DNA from: an uncultured Sphingomonas sp.
Lineage (GTDB): Bacteria; Pseudomonadota; Alphaproteobacteria; Sphingomonadales; Sphingomonadaceae
Direction: 5' to 3'
Assembly (NCBI RefSeq): GCF_934560975.1
Contig: NZ_CAKTFO010000010.1
Coordinates: forward strand, 1 to 64,000
DNA length: 64,000 nt
This document shows positions 47,129-55,723 of this stretch, piece by piece. The notes below the pieces were generated by a model. The model searched no databases, had not been told where the DNA came from, and was given only the letters and a program-made list of their open reading frames with translations. The first letter of the stretch is position 1. Every line of letters starts with the position of its first letter. Both the position numbers and the translations under genes were made by a program.

Positions 47129-48472
47129 ATGCACCGCTATATATCAGAGCTCGCGACGCGGTCCGTGCCGCGCTACACCAGCTATCCCACCGCAGCCGAA
47201 TTCAACGAACGCGTCGGTGTGGAGGATCAGGCGACCGCACTGGCGGCGATCGATCCGGACAGCGCCGTGTCGCTCTACGTGCATGTCCCTTACTGCCACC
47301 AGATCTGCTGGTATTGCGGCTGCAACACGGGCGCGGTGGGACGGTCGCAGCGGCTGGACGCCTATGTCGCCGCGCTGGAACAGGAGATGGCGGCGGTCGC
47401 ATCCCGCCTGCGCGGTCGCGTGACCGGCATCCACTTCGGCGGCGGCAGCCCCAATGCCCTCTCCACCGACGATTTCCGCCGGGTGGTCGCGTCGCTGCGC
47501 AGTCATTTCAAGGTGGCGGCGGATGCCGAGATCGCGGTCGAACTGGATCCGCGCGGGTTCGACGCGGACTATGCGGAAATGTTGGCCGAGGTCGGCGTCT
47601 CGCGCGTGAGCCTGGGCGTGCAGACCTTCGCCGCCCATGTGCAGAAGCGGATCAACCGCGTGCAGCCCTATCGGACGATTGCGGAGGCGGTGCGCAACCT
47701 GCGTTATGCGGGGATCACGCACATCAACTTCGACCTGATGTACGGATTGCCCGGCCAGACCGCCGACGATGTAGCCGACACGATCGCGGCGGCGCTGCGC
47801 CTCTATCCCGATCGTGTCGCCATGTTCGGCTATGCCCACATGCCGCGTCTGCTGCCGCGCCAGCGGATGATCGACGACAGCGCGCTGCCCGACGCGGCGG
47901 CGCGCTTCGCCCAAAGCGACCTGGCGCACCACATGCTGGTGCAGGCGGGCTATCGCGCGATCGGGTTCGACCATTTCGCCACGCCTTCGGACAGCCTGGC
48001 GATCGCGGCGGAGGAGGGGCGGCTGCGGCGCAACTTCCAGGGTTTCAGCGATGAAGGCGGCGCGGCCATTGTCGGCCTCGGCGCATCGTCGATCAGTCAG
48101 TTCGACGGACTGCTGGTGCAGAATGAGAAACATGTCGGACGCTATCGGATGCGGGCCGGCAACGGTGGAATGGCGGCGGCGCGGGGCGTTGCTCGGTCGG
48201 CCGAGGATCAACTGCGCGGGGCGGTGATCGAGCAGTTTCTGTGCAACGGGACGGTTGACGTCGCGGCCGTGGCGCAGGCGCATGGCCACATGCCGGAGGT
48301 GCTGATCGGCGCATGGGACGCATTGCAGGAACTGGCCGCGCGGCAATTGGTGGTGCTGGACGGCTGGCGCCTGACGCTGGCCGAGGGAGCCCTGCCCTAT
48401 GCCCGCCTGATCGCGGCGGCGTTCGACCTCTACCGTGCTCCGGCCGACCATCGTTTCAGCAAGGCCGTCTGA
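47129..48472 (+). CDS. hemN: Oxygen-independent coproporphyrinogen III oxidase
   Basis: A 447-residue radical SAM enzyme converting coproporphyrinogen III to protoporphyrinogen IX without oxygen. The iron-sulfur cysteines are in YCHQICWYCGC, preceded by YVHVPYCHQ; the glycine-rich HFGGGSPNAL and NFDLMYGLPGQT follow. An N-terminal RYTSYPTAAEF stretch is typical of HemN rather than HemW. An upstream ATG at 47096 would leave only two bases after the FNR box, so ATG 47129 is preferred; this start falls where a class II FNR promoter would place the first transcribed base. Confidence 0.95.
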   Translation: MHRYISELATRSVPRYTSYPTAAEFNERVGVEDQATALAAIDPDSAVSLYVHVPYCHQICWYCGCNTGAVGRSQRLDAYVAALEQEMAAVASRLRGRVTGIHFGGGSPNALSTDDFRRVVASLRSHFKVAADAEIAVELDPRGFDADYAEMLAEVGVSRVSLGVQTFAAHVQKRINRVQPYRTIAEAVRNLRYAGITHINFDLMYGLPGQTADDVADTIAAALRLYPDRVAMFGYAHMPRLLPRQRMIDDSALPDAAARFAQSDLAHHMLVQAGYRAIGFDHFATPSDSLAIAAEEGRLRRNFQGFSDEGGAAIVGLGASSISQFDGLLVQNEKHVGRYRMRAGNGGMAAARGVARSAEDQLRGAVIEQFLCNGTVDVAAVAQAHGHMPEVLIGAWDALQELAARQLVVLDGWRLTLAEGALPYARLIAAAFDLYRAPADHRFSKAV

Positions 48473-48497
48473 CCATCAGGCGGGGCGGGTGGCCGGA

Positions 48498-48800
48498 TCA
48501 GATCCGCTCGTCGATCATGCGGATGAAGTTGCGACAGGGCAGGGCCATATTGTCGTGGCGGCAGATCAGCCACATGCCCGTGATCGCGCTGTCGTCCAGC
48601 AGGGGACGGTGAACCAGGTTCGCGGACCGCAAAGCCCGCAGCGAATCCGCCAGCACGCTGACGTCCAGGCCGGCGGCGGTCAGCCCGAACAGGGTGGAGA
48701 TTTCCTGCACGGTCTGCGCGATCACCGCTGTGATGCCGTTCGCCTGCAGCAGCGCCAGCAACTCCTCGGTAAAACCCGTGGGGCGTGCTTCGCCGTGGAT
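48498..48800 (-). pseudogene. LysR-family regulator, C-terminal remnant
   Basis: About 100 residues of a LysR effector-binding domain, ending at TGA 48498. They begin GEARPTGFTEELLALLQANG and contain the conserved STLFGLTAAGLDVSVLAD and PCRNFIRMI. The N-terminal helix-turn-helix and first half of the effector domain are missing: the frame enters antisense of the neighbouring outer-membrane factor at about 48800. The gene is broken, not merely divergent. Confidence 0.8.
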
Positions 48801-49559
48801 CAAGGGAGCATTGCCTCCGGCGTCGACGTAAGCCGGGCGCAGAACCAGTTGTTCAGCGCAGGCCGAACTGTCCGCTGTGGGGCGCGATCGCCAGCGCACC
48901 GAGCATGCCATCGCCGTGCTGGTCGGGCAGGCGCCGGCCACTTTTTCGATCGCGGTGCGCCGCAGGCCGATCGTGCCCCCGGCGCTGCCGGCCGGTTTGC
49001 CCTCGACCTTGCTGGAACGCCGTTCCGAGATCGCCGCTGCCGAACGGCGCATGGCGGAGGCCAATGCCCGCATCGGCGTTGCCCGTGCCGCCCTGTTCCC
49101 GGCGGTGACGCTGGGTGCATCCGGCGGGTTCGAGGCGAGCGGCGGCAATCCGCTCAGCGCCAGCAATGGTTTCTGGGCGCTCGGTCCGGCGGCGGCGGTG
49201 CTGTCGATCTTCGACGGCGGGCGGCGTCGCGCCGGCGTGCGGATCGCGCGTGCCGAATATGATGAGGCCGTGGCCGATTACCGCCAGCCCGTGCTGACTG
49301 CCTTTCGTGAGGTGGAGGACAATCTGGCGGCGTCCCACCTGCTCGCCACGCAGGGGGTAATCAGCGGACGGCTACCACGGCGGCGGAACATGCGCGCGAC
49401 CTGACCCTGATCCGCTACCGCGACAGCACGGCCGATTATCTGGAGGTCGTCACCGCGCAAACGGCGGCGCTGGATGCCGACCGCGCCTTGCTGGAGGTGC
49501 GCACCGAACAGTTGGCGACCGCGATCGATTCCATCCGATCAGCCGGCGCTCCCTGTTGA
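48801..49559 (+). pseudogene. RND-type outer-membrane efflux factor, broken 3' remnant
   Basis: The C-terminal half of an OprM/NodT-type outer-membrane channel spread over two or three frames. GSIASGVDVSRAQNQLFS (48804 onward) is typical of the helix-hairpin region; the protein continues one frame over as QAELSAVGRDRQRTEHAIAV, through ARIGVARAALFPAVTLGASG and FREVEDNLAASHLLATQ, and changes frame again near 49371 into TTAAEHARDLTLIRYRDSTA and the end at 49559. The 5' half including the lipoprotein signal is gone. The frameshifts and the missing half show the gene is inactive. Confidence 0.82.
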
Positions 49560-50040
49560 CGAGGCGCGGCCTTCGACCAAGTCGACCCAGCCTTTTCACT
49601 GGATAATGGCGCATTGTGTCACGACAAGGTCCGGTGCGGACCTAAATGGCTTATGTAACATAGTTGATAGCTGAGCCGCGGCGGCTTGGCTGCGGCACGC
49701 ACGTTCGTGCTTCTCGTGATGCGCTCAAGGCGATGTCACTCTGCCGCAAGTGGACCGGAATAGGCTAAATCTTGCATGACAAAAACGATTGTGCCGTAAT
49801 AAGCCTGCTTGTTTTGCAGTATACAATGGCGGAGCAACAATGACGTTGTTCATTGTCATGTAAAGCGCCCAACGCATCGGATTGCGGCCGATTTATCTGA
49901 CAGATAGAGGCAATTACGGTGTGTGTTTCGGTCAAGAATGGCACGGTAGCACCGTTCGCTTGCGACTGGTGTAATCTGGATTACTCTTTATAATCGCCCC
50001 TCGACGTGGCTTTGTTTGGCTTGGCGCGCTGGAGGGATGG
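49560..50040. other. Long intergenic region upstream of the GGDEF-EAL gene
   Basis: No gene is supported in 481 bases, which are less GC-rich than the neighbours. Inverted repeats are ACAATGA/TCATTGT (49837-49856), ACGGT/ACCGT (49943-49955) and the perfect GTAATC-TG-GATTAC (49971-49984). Confidence 0.45.
49971..49994 (+). promoter_or_regulatory. -10 element with overlapping palindrome, GGDEF-EAL gene
   Basis: A perfect -10 hexamer TATAAT (49989-49994) is preceded by the perfect palindrome GTAATC-TG-GATTAC (49971-49984), which occupies the spacer where a repressor or activator would act. The -35 element (CTGGTG) is poor. The gene starts 46 bases after the -10. Confidence 0.5.
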
Positions 50041-52170
50041 ATGTCGCCCTGGTCTATTTCCAATCGCGTCTATGTCGCGTTCGGGGCGCTGCTTTTCCTG
50101 TCGATCCTGCTGCTCGCCACCGGTTTGATGGTGGCGCAACAAGTCAGGGATTCCAATCTCGACATCGCACGATTGAGCGGGCTGCTACAGTCAGAAGACC
50201 GGCAGGAGCGTCACCAGCAGGAGCTTCGGCTGGAAATTGGTGAGATCACGCGGATGGCCGAGCGCGGGAATGCGGTGCCCGCATCCGAGTGGCGTCGATT
50301 GGTCCGCCACGCCGACCAATTCACCAGGATGTCGGCGGACTGCGCGGCTTCCGGCGACAGGTTGCCGCAGCACCTTCGCCACATGCTGGCCGATCGATGC
50401 GCGGCATCCACGACCTTCTCGACCCAGTCGGAAATCCTGATCCGCACGGCCCAAAGCCAGTCCGGGTCCATCAGAGCGGTGATGGGCCTGTTCCTGTCCT
50501 CCCTGCGTGGACGGGAGACGGCACGCGCCGACTTCCGCTCCGGTCTGGCTGGCAGCATCGATGCCGCAGTGTCCCGCACCTCCGGCGAATTGTACCGCAG
50601 CATGTTGCAGGTTCTGGCCGGCGGTGCGGCGTGCCTGATGATCATGTGCCTGTTGACCGCGTGGCTGCGCCGCCGCGTGATCCGGCCGATTGAGTTGATC
50701 GCCGATCGGCTGCGCCATTTCAGCAGCACGGACATGGGCGACCTGGCGGTGCCCGGCATGCATCGGCGGGACGAACTGGGCGATCTCGCACGGGGACTGT
50801 CGCAATATTGCCTTGCGGTGCAAAAACGGCGCTCGGCGGAACAGCGCGCGGACTTTCTGGCGCATCACGACGTGCTGACCGGACTGCCCAATCGCCTGTT
50901 GTTCGACCATCGTCTCGCGCATGAGCTGGCCCGCAGCCGCCGCACAGGCGAACGGCTTGCCGTGTTCGCCATCGACCTCGACAATTTCAAGGCGGTGAAT
51001 GATCGCCATGGCCATGCCGGCGGCGATCGCGTGCTCCAGCAGGCGGCGGAAATCCTGCAGGGATCGGTGCGGCCGGACGATCTGGTCGCGCGGCTGGGCG
51101 GCGACGAGTTCGCGATCATCCAGGTCACGCCCGATCAACCCCGTGCGGCGGAGGCGCTGGTGTCCCGCCTGTTCGCGATCATGGGTGACGCCATGGAGGG
51201 CGGCTCCGCGATCCGGATGAGCGTGGGCGTCGTCATCTCCGATCCGGAACAGGATATGGAGGAACTGCACAACCTGGCCGACATGGCGATGTACCGGGCC
51301 AAGTCGGACGGGCGCAACACCGCGCGCTTCTTCGACACCGGGCTGAAGGACGAGGTGCGCCTGCGCTGGCGGCTGACCGCCGACTTGGAGGCGGCCGCCG
51401 CGCGGGGCGAGCTGCACGTCGCATTTCAACCGCTGGCTCAGGCACGGACGCTGGACATTACCGGCTACGAGGCGCTGCTGCGCTGGGTCCATCCGGAACT
51501 TGGCCGCATCGCGCCCGACATGTTCATCCCGCTGGCCGAGTCCACCGGCCTGATCTACGAACTCGGGCTGTGGGTGGCCGATCAGGCGATGGCGGTGGCG
51601 ACCCACTGGCACCCCGGCATCTCGCTGGCGCTCAATCTGTCACCCATCCAGTTCCGCAAGGGCGACCTCGGCAACGACCTGCTCGCCTTGTGCGGGGTGC
51701 ATGGCATGAGCCCGAGCCGGCTGGAGATCGAGGTGACGGAAAGCGCCACGCTGCTCGGCAGCCACCGCGAGGAGGTGCTGGCGACGCTGCGCCACCTCAA
51801 GAGCCGGGGGGCGCGGATCGTAATGGACGATTTCGGCACGGGCCATTCGTCGCTCGGCAACCTGCGCGATTTCCCGTTCGACAAATTGAAGATCGATCGC
51901 GGCTTCGTGCTGTCGCTGCTGACCCACGCGCCGTCCGCCTCCATCGTGCGGACCATCATCGCGCTGGGCGAAAGCCTGCGAATCCCGATCGTGGCCGAGG
52001 GCGTCGAGACGGAGGATCAGCTCGCTCAGCTACGCGAATGGGGCTGCGACCAGGTGCAGGGCTTCCTGATCGGCCGTCCCGAGGCGGTCGACAGCATCGT
52101 CACCGCCGCCGCCTGCCGTCCGGTACCACAGCGTCACGCCCGTCCTGGCCACGACCGTTTGCAGGCGTGA
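50041..52170 (+). CDS. GGDEF-EAL cyclic-di-GMP signalling protein
   Basis: A 709-residue membrane protein. An N-terminal helix (AFGALLFLSILLLATGLMV), a periplasmic sensor of about 140 residues, a second helix (LAGGAACLMIMCLLTAWL) and a HAMP-like segment precede the catalytic part. The GGDEF domain has an intact GGDEF at residues 353-357, and the EAL domain has E477-A-L in YEALLRW plus DDFGTG. Both therefore look catalytically able, so the protein could make or break cyclic-di-GMP according to its signal. GGAGG lies before ATG 50041. It precedes the hybrid histidine kinase gene by about 215 bases. Confidence 0.94.
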   Translation: MSPWSISNRVYVAFGALLFLSILLLATGLMVAQQVRDSNLDIARLSGLLQSEDRQERHQQELRLEIGEITRMAERGNAVPASEWRRLVRHADQFTRMSADCAASGDRLPQHLRHMLADRCAASTTFSTQSEILIRTAQSQSGSIRAVMGLFLSSLRGRETARADFRSGLAGSIDAAVSRTSGELYRSMLQVLAGGAACLMIMCLLTAWLRRRVIRPIELIADRLRHFSSTDMGDLAVPGMHRRDELGDLARGLSQYCLAVQKRRSAEQRADFLAHHDVLTGLPNRLLFDHRLAHELARSRRTGERLAVFAIDLDNFKAVNDRHGHAGGDRVLQQAAEILQGSVRPDDLVARLGGDEFAIIQVTPDQPRAAEALVSRLFAIMGDAMEGGSAIRMSVGVVISDPEQDMEELHNLADMAMYRAKSDGRNTARFFDTGLKDEVRLRWRLTADLEAAAARGELHVAFQPLAQARTLDITGYEALLRWVHPELGRIAPDMFIPLAESTGLIYELGLWVADQAMAVATHWHPGISLALNLSPIQFRKGDLGNDLLALCGVHGMSPSRLEIEVTESATLLGSHREEVLATLRHLKSRGARIVMDDFGTGHSSLGNLRDFPFDKLKIDRGFVLSLLTHAPSASIVRTIIALGESLRIPIVAEGVETEDQLAQLREWGCDQVQGFLIGRPEAVDSIVTAAACRPVPQRHARPGHDRLQA

Positions 52171-52385
52171 CCGGAAGCTTTATGGGCCCAACATCGGCCG
52201 GATGTGTCGAAGGTTGATGTAGAGCGTTCCGTGATGATGACCCGCAGATTGCCGATCGTCCTGCCGTTCGCGGCGGAACCCACCATGCCGTGCCGTGCCG
52301 GGGATGTGGCGACGATCGGCAGGCGTGGAAACCGCCGGCGCGCGGCCGCACGTCAAGCGCATGGTTGCGGGGGCCTGCACGGCTG

Positions 52386-55157
52386 ATGTCGGCACCCGGA
52401 CAGGACGTCGATCCGCGCTTGGCCGCGCTGGAGCGCGAGAATCAGGCATTGCGCAAGGCCGCCGCCCGCGACCGCGCGGTTCTGGACAGCAGCACCGACT
52501 TCGCGATCATCGTCACGAACTTGGACGGCGTGGTTACCGACTGGAACACCGGCGCGGAGGAGATCCTGCTCTGGCCTGTCGAAGAGATGATCGGCCGATC
52601 GGCCGAATACTTCTTCACGCCGGAGGATCGCGCCGCGCAAAGGCCCGAGCATGAAATGCAGGTGACCCGCAATCAGGGGCGGGCGGAGGATGAGCGATGG
52701 CACCTGCGCGCCGACAACAAGCGTTTCTGGGCTTCGGGCAAGATGATGCTGCTGCGCGATGCCGCGGGCGAGCATGTCGGCTATGTGAAGATCCTGCGGG
52801 ACCGCACCGTCGAACATGAGGCGCGCCAGGCCTTGTTGCAGGCGCAACAGGAAAATGCGCGGGTGAACGCGGCATTGCAGGCCAGCGAGCAGCAGTTCCG
52901 CACCTTCGCGCAGGCCATGCCCAACCAGATTTGGGCGGCGCGTCCGGACGGCACCATCTACTGGTTCAACGATCAGTTGGTGGCCTATTCGGGCCTGCCG
53001 CTGGACGAACTGCTCGCCCCCGACGGGTGGCAGCGGTTCGTGCATCCGGACGACGTCCCGACCACGCTGGCGGCGTGGCAGGCGGCGCGCGCCAGCGGCG
53101 ACAATTACGAGCATGAATACCGGCTCAAGCGCGCGGACGGCGCGTACCGCTGGTTCCTGACCCGGGGGGAGCCGGTTCGCGACGACACGGCGGCCATCAC
53201 CGGCTGGGTCGGGACCAACACCGACATCGACGACCAGAAACGCACGGAGGTCGCCAGCACCGCCGACCGTGACCGGCTCTGGTCGATGTCGCAGGACCTG
53301 ATGCTGGTCTGCACCGTCGAGGGCGAGATCACGGCGGTGAACCCATCGGCCGCGCGCATGCTCGGCTGGAGCGAACAGGAGATGGTCGGCCAGCCCATCT
53401 CCGCCTTCCTCCACCCCGAGGATCTGTCAGGCACGGCGGCGGAAATGGAGCTGCTGGCCCGCGGCATAACCACGCTCGCGTTTGAGAACCGCTATCGCAC
53501 CAAGGCGGGCGACTATCGCTTGCTCGCCTGGACGGCGGTGCCGGAGCAGGGGCGCATTCACGGCGTCGGCCGGGACATCACGGACGAACGCCGGCTCGTC
53601 CGCGAGCGCGAACGCATCTGGCGTCTGTCACCGGTGATGAAGGTGGTGACCGATCCGGAGGGCGTCATCACCGACGTAAACCCGTCCTGGACGCACACGC
53701 TGGGCTGGGCGCGCGAGGAGACGGTGGGGCGCCGCAGCACCGACTTCATGGTGGACGACGAAATCGCCTTCCAAGATCGCGTAAGAACCTTGTCGTCCGG
53801 CAAGCCGCTGCTGAACTACACGACCACGCTGACCACCAAGGCGGGCGACCGGCGCGTGGTGCAATGGACCACTGTGCCCGAAAACGGCATCTTCTATGGC
53901 TTCGGTCGCGACATCACCGGCGAACTGGAGGGCGCAGCCGCGCTTGCCGACGCCGAAGCGGCGCTGCGCCAGTCGCAGAAGATGGAGGCGGTGGGGCAGC
54001 TGACCGGCGGCATCGCCCACGACTTCAACAATCTGCTGACCGGCATTACCGGCAGCCTGGAATTGCTGGAAATCCGGATCGCGCAGGGACGCTTCGCCGA
54101 CGTCGACAAATATGTGGTCGCCGCGCGTGGAGCGGCCAAGCGCGCGGCCTCGCTCACCCATCGCCTGCTGGCCTTTTCGCGCCGCCAGACGCTCGACCCC
54201 AAGCCGACCGACGTCAACCGCCTGATCGACGGCATGGAGGATCTGGTGCGGCGCACGGTGGGGCCGGAGATCGACCTGGAGGTGGTCGGCGCGGCGGGGC
54301 TGTGGCCGACCCTGGTCGATCCCAACCAGCTCGAAAACGCCATGCTCAACCTCTGCATCAATGCGCGCGACGCGATGCAGGGGGGCGGCCGCCTGACGAT
54401 CGAAACCGGCAATCGCTGGATGGATCGCCGTGCCGCCAAGGAGCGCGACCTCGATCCCGGGCACTACATCTCCTTGTGCGTGTCCGACAGCGGGGCGGGC
54501 ATGACCAAGGAAGTCATCGAAAAGGCGTTCGATCCCTTCTTCACCACCAAGCCGCTGGGGGCGGGGACGGGCCTGGGCCTGTCCATGGTCTACGGCTTCG
54601 CGCGCCAGTCCGGTGGGCAGGTGCGCATCTATTCGGAGGAGGGGGAGGGCACCACCGTGTGCATCTACCTGCCCCGTCATCATGCCGAGGCGAACGAAAT
54701 GGAGGAGGAGGCCGCGCTGTCCGACGTGCCCCGCGCGATTGCGGGCGAAACCGTGCTGGTGGTGGACGACGAGCCGACCGTGCGCATGCTGGTGATGGAA
54801 GTGCTGGACGAGCTGGGCTATGCTGCGCTGGAGGCGGGCGACGGCGCCGCCGGCCTCAAGATCCTGCAATCCGATACCCGCATCGACCTGCTGGTGACCG
54901 ATGTCGGCTTGCCCGGCGGCATGAACGGCCGGCAGATGGCGGACCTGGCGCGCGAGCATCGCCCGGACCTCGAAGTGCTGTTCGTCACGAGTTATGCCGA
55001 AAATGCGGTGGTGGGCAACGGCCAGCTCGACCCCGGCATGCACGTGATGACCAAGCCGTTCGCGATGGAGGCTTTGGCCTCCTACGTCCGTGAACTGATC
55101 CACAAAGGCCATGCACGCGCGCTGCGGGCCGGCGCGGTCCTGCCGGCGGACGGCTAG
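52386..55157 (+). CDS. Multi-PAS hybrid histidine kinase
   Basis: A 923-residue cytosolic hybrid sensor kinase with no membrane helix. Four PAS/PAC modules are readable: FAIIVTNLDGVVTDWNTGAE, MPNQIWAARPDGTIYWFND, MLVCTVEGEITAVNPSAARM and MKVVTDPEGVITDVNPSWTH. A HisKA domain has the phospho-acceptor H545 in GGIAHDFNNLLTG, followed by an ATPase domain (NLCINARDAM, SDSGAGM, GTGLGLSMVYG) and a receiver domain whose phospho-aspartate is D839 in LLVTDVGLPGG. ATG 52386 is the first methionine next to recognisable sequence; ATG 52290 is in frame. The 215 bases before it contain no other gene. Confidence 0.93.
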   Translation: MSAPGQDVDPRLAALERENQALRKAAARDRAVLDSSTDFAIIVTNLDGVVTDWNTGAEEILLWPVEEMIGRSAEYFFTPEDRAAQRPEHEMQVTRNQGRAEDERWHLRADNKRFWASGKMMLLRDAAGEHVGYVKILRDRTVEHEARQALLQAQQENARVNAALQASEQQFRTFAQAMPNQIWAARPDGTIYWFNDQLVAYSGLPLDELLAPDGWQRFVHPDDVPTTLAAWQAARASGDNYEHEYRLKRADGAYRWFLTRGEPVRDDTAAITGWVGTNTDIDDQKRTEVASTADRDRLWSMSQDLMLVCTVEGEITAVNPSAARMLGWSEQEMVGQPISAFLHPEDLSGTAAEMELLARGITTLAFENRYRTKAGDYRLLAWTAVPEQGRIHGVGRDITDERRLVRERERIWRLSPVMKVVTDPEGVITDVNPSWTHTLGWAREETVGRRSTDFMVDDEIAFQDRVRTLSSGKPLLNYTTTLTTKAGDRRVVQWTTVPENGIFYGFGRDITGELEGAAALADAEAALRQSQKMEAVGQLTGGIAHDFNNLLTGITGSLELLEIRIAQGRFADVDKYVVAARGAAKRAASLTHRLLAFSRRQTLDPKPTDVNRLIDGMEDLVRRTVGPEIDLEVVGAAGLWPTLVDPNQLENAMLNLCINARDAMQGGGRLTIETGNRWMDRRAAKERDLDPGHYISLCVSDSGAGMTKEVIEKAFDPFFTTKPLGAGTGLGLSMVYGFARQSGGQVRIYSEEGEGTTVCIYLPRHHAEANEMEEEAALSDVPRAIAGETVLVVDDEPTVRMLVMEVLDELGYAALEAGDGAAGLKILQSDTRIDLLVTDVGLPGGMNGRQMADLAREHRPDLEVLFVTSYAENAVVGNGQLDPGMHVMTKPFAMEALASYVRELIHKGHARALRAGAVLPADG

Positions 55158-55169
55158 GCGATCGTCGCG

Positions 55170-55424
55170 ATGGCGAAAAGGAAGCGGATGCTGACCGCGA
55201 CGCTCGCCGACGGCTATGTGAAGACGATCGGACCGACCGCGGCCCCATTCACGCATTACTGGCGCATCGTCGCCCATGTCGGCGGCGGCCGGACAGAGGT
55301 GTTCTGGGGGCACACCAAGTCGCTGCGCGAGGCAACCGGCAAGCAGATCGCGACCGGGGACGCGGCGCGCCAACGCGGTTGGGAAAGCTATGACTTCGAA
55401 GTGGTCGAACTGGTCGAGAGCTGA
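55170..55424 (+). CDS. Small protein of unknown function (84 aa)
   Basis: An 84-residue basic-to-acidic protein beginning MAKRKRMLTATLADGYVKTI, with an aromatic centre PFTHYWRIVAHVGGGRTEVF and an acidic end. It starts 12 bases after the kinase stop and may be cotranscribed. Small proteins of this shape occur in sphingomonads as I recall. Bases 55425-55723 after it show no supported gene. Confidence 0.65.
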   Translation: MAKRKRMLTATLADGYVKTIGPTAAPFTHYWRIVAHVGGGRTEVFWGHTKSLREATGKQIATGDAARQRGWESYDFEVVELVES

Positions 55425-55723
55425 GCCTCCGGGTCAGCGGCGCACATGTCCGTACCGCTGAAACGGCTTCTGCGACAATGTGGGTTAGTGAAGCGATCCG
55501 CATCCTCCGCCAGAGGAAGGTGATTGTCCGGAGCCTTGGGGTGTGTGCATGATCGGTGGATGTCACCCCGTTGGAATAGCATCGGTTCCGCCCGGTTGTT
55601 GCCGGGGCGTAACGGAATACGAAAAGCGGGGCATGTCGCTGACGGCAGCACCTGTCAGGACCGATCGGGATCGGGCCTTGTGTCGTCCATCAATGGCTGC
55701 GTGCCTTGTGACGATCGCTTCGC

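Noticed and set aside
48877..49404. Open frame taken alone as an intact outer-membrane protein
   Set aside because: It lacks signal sequence and N-terminal half and ends in a frameshift, while the natural C-terminus continues in another frame to 49559.
53628..55373. Long minus-strand open frame opposite the hybrid kinase
   Set aside because: Shadow of the kinase gene with no motif and no ribosome site.
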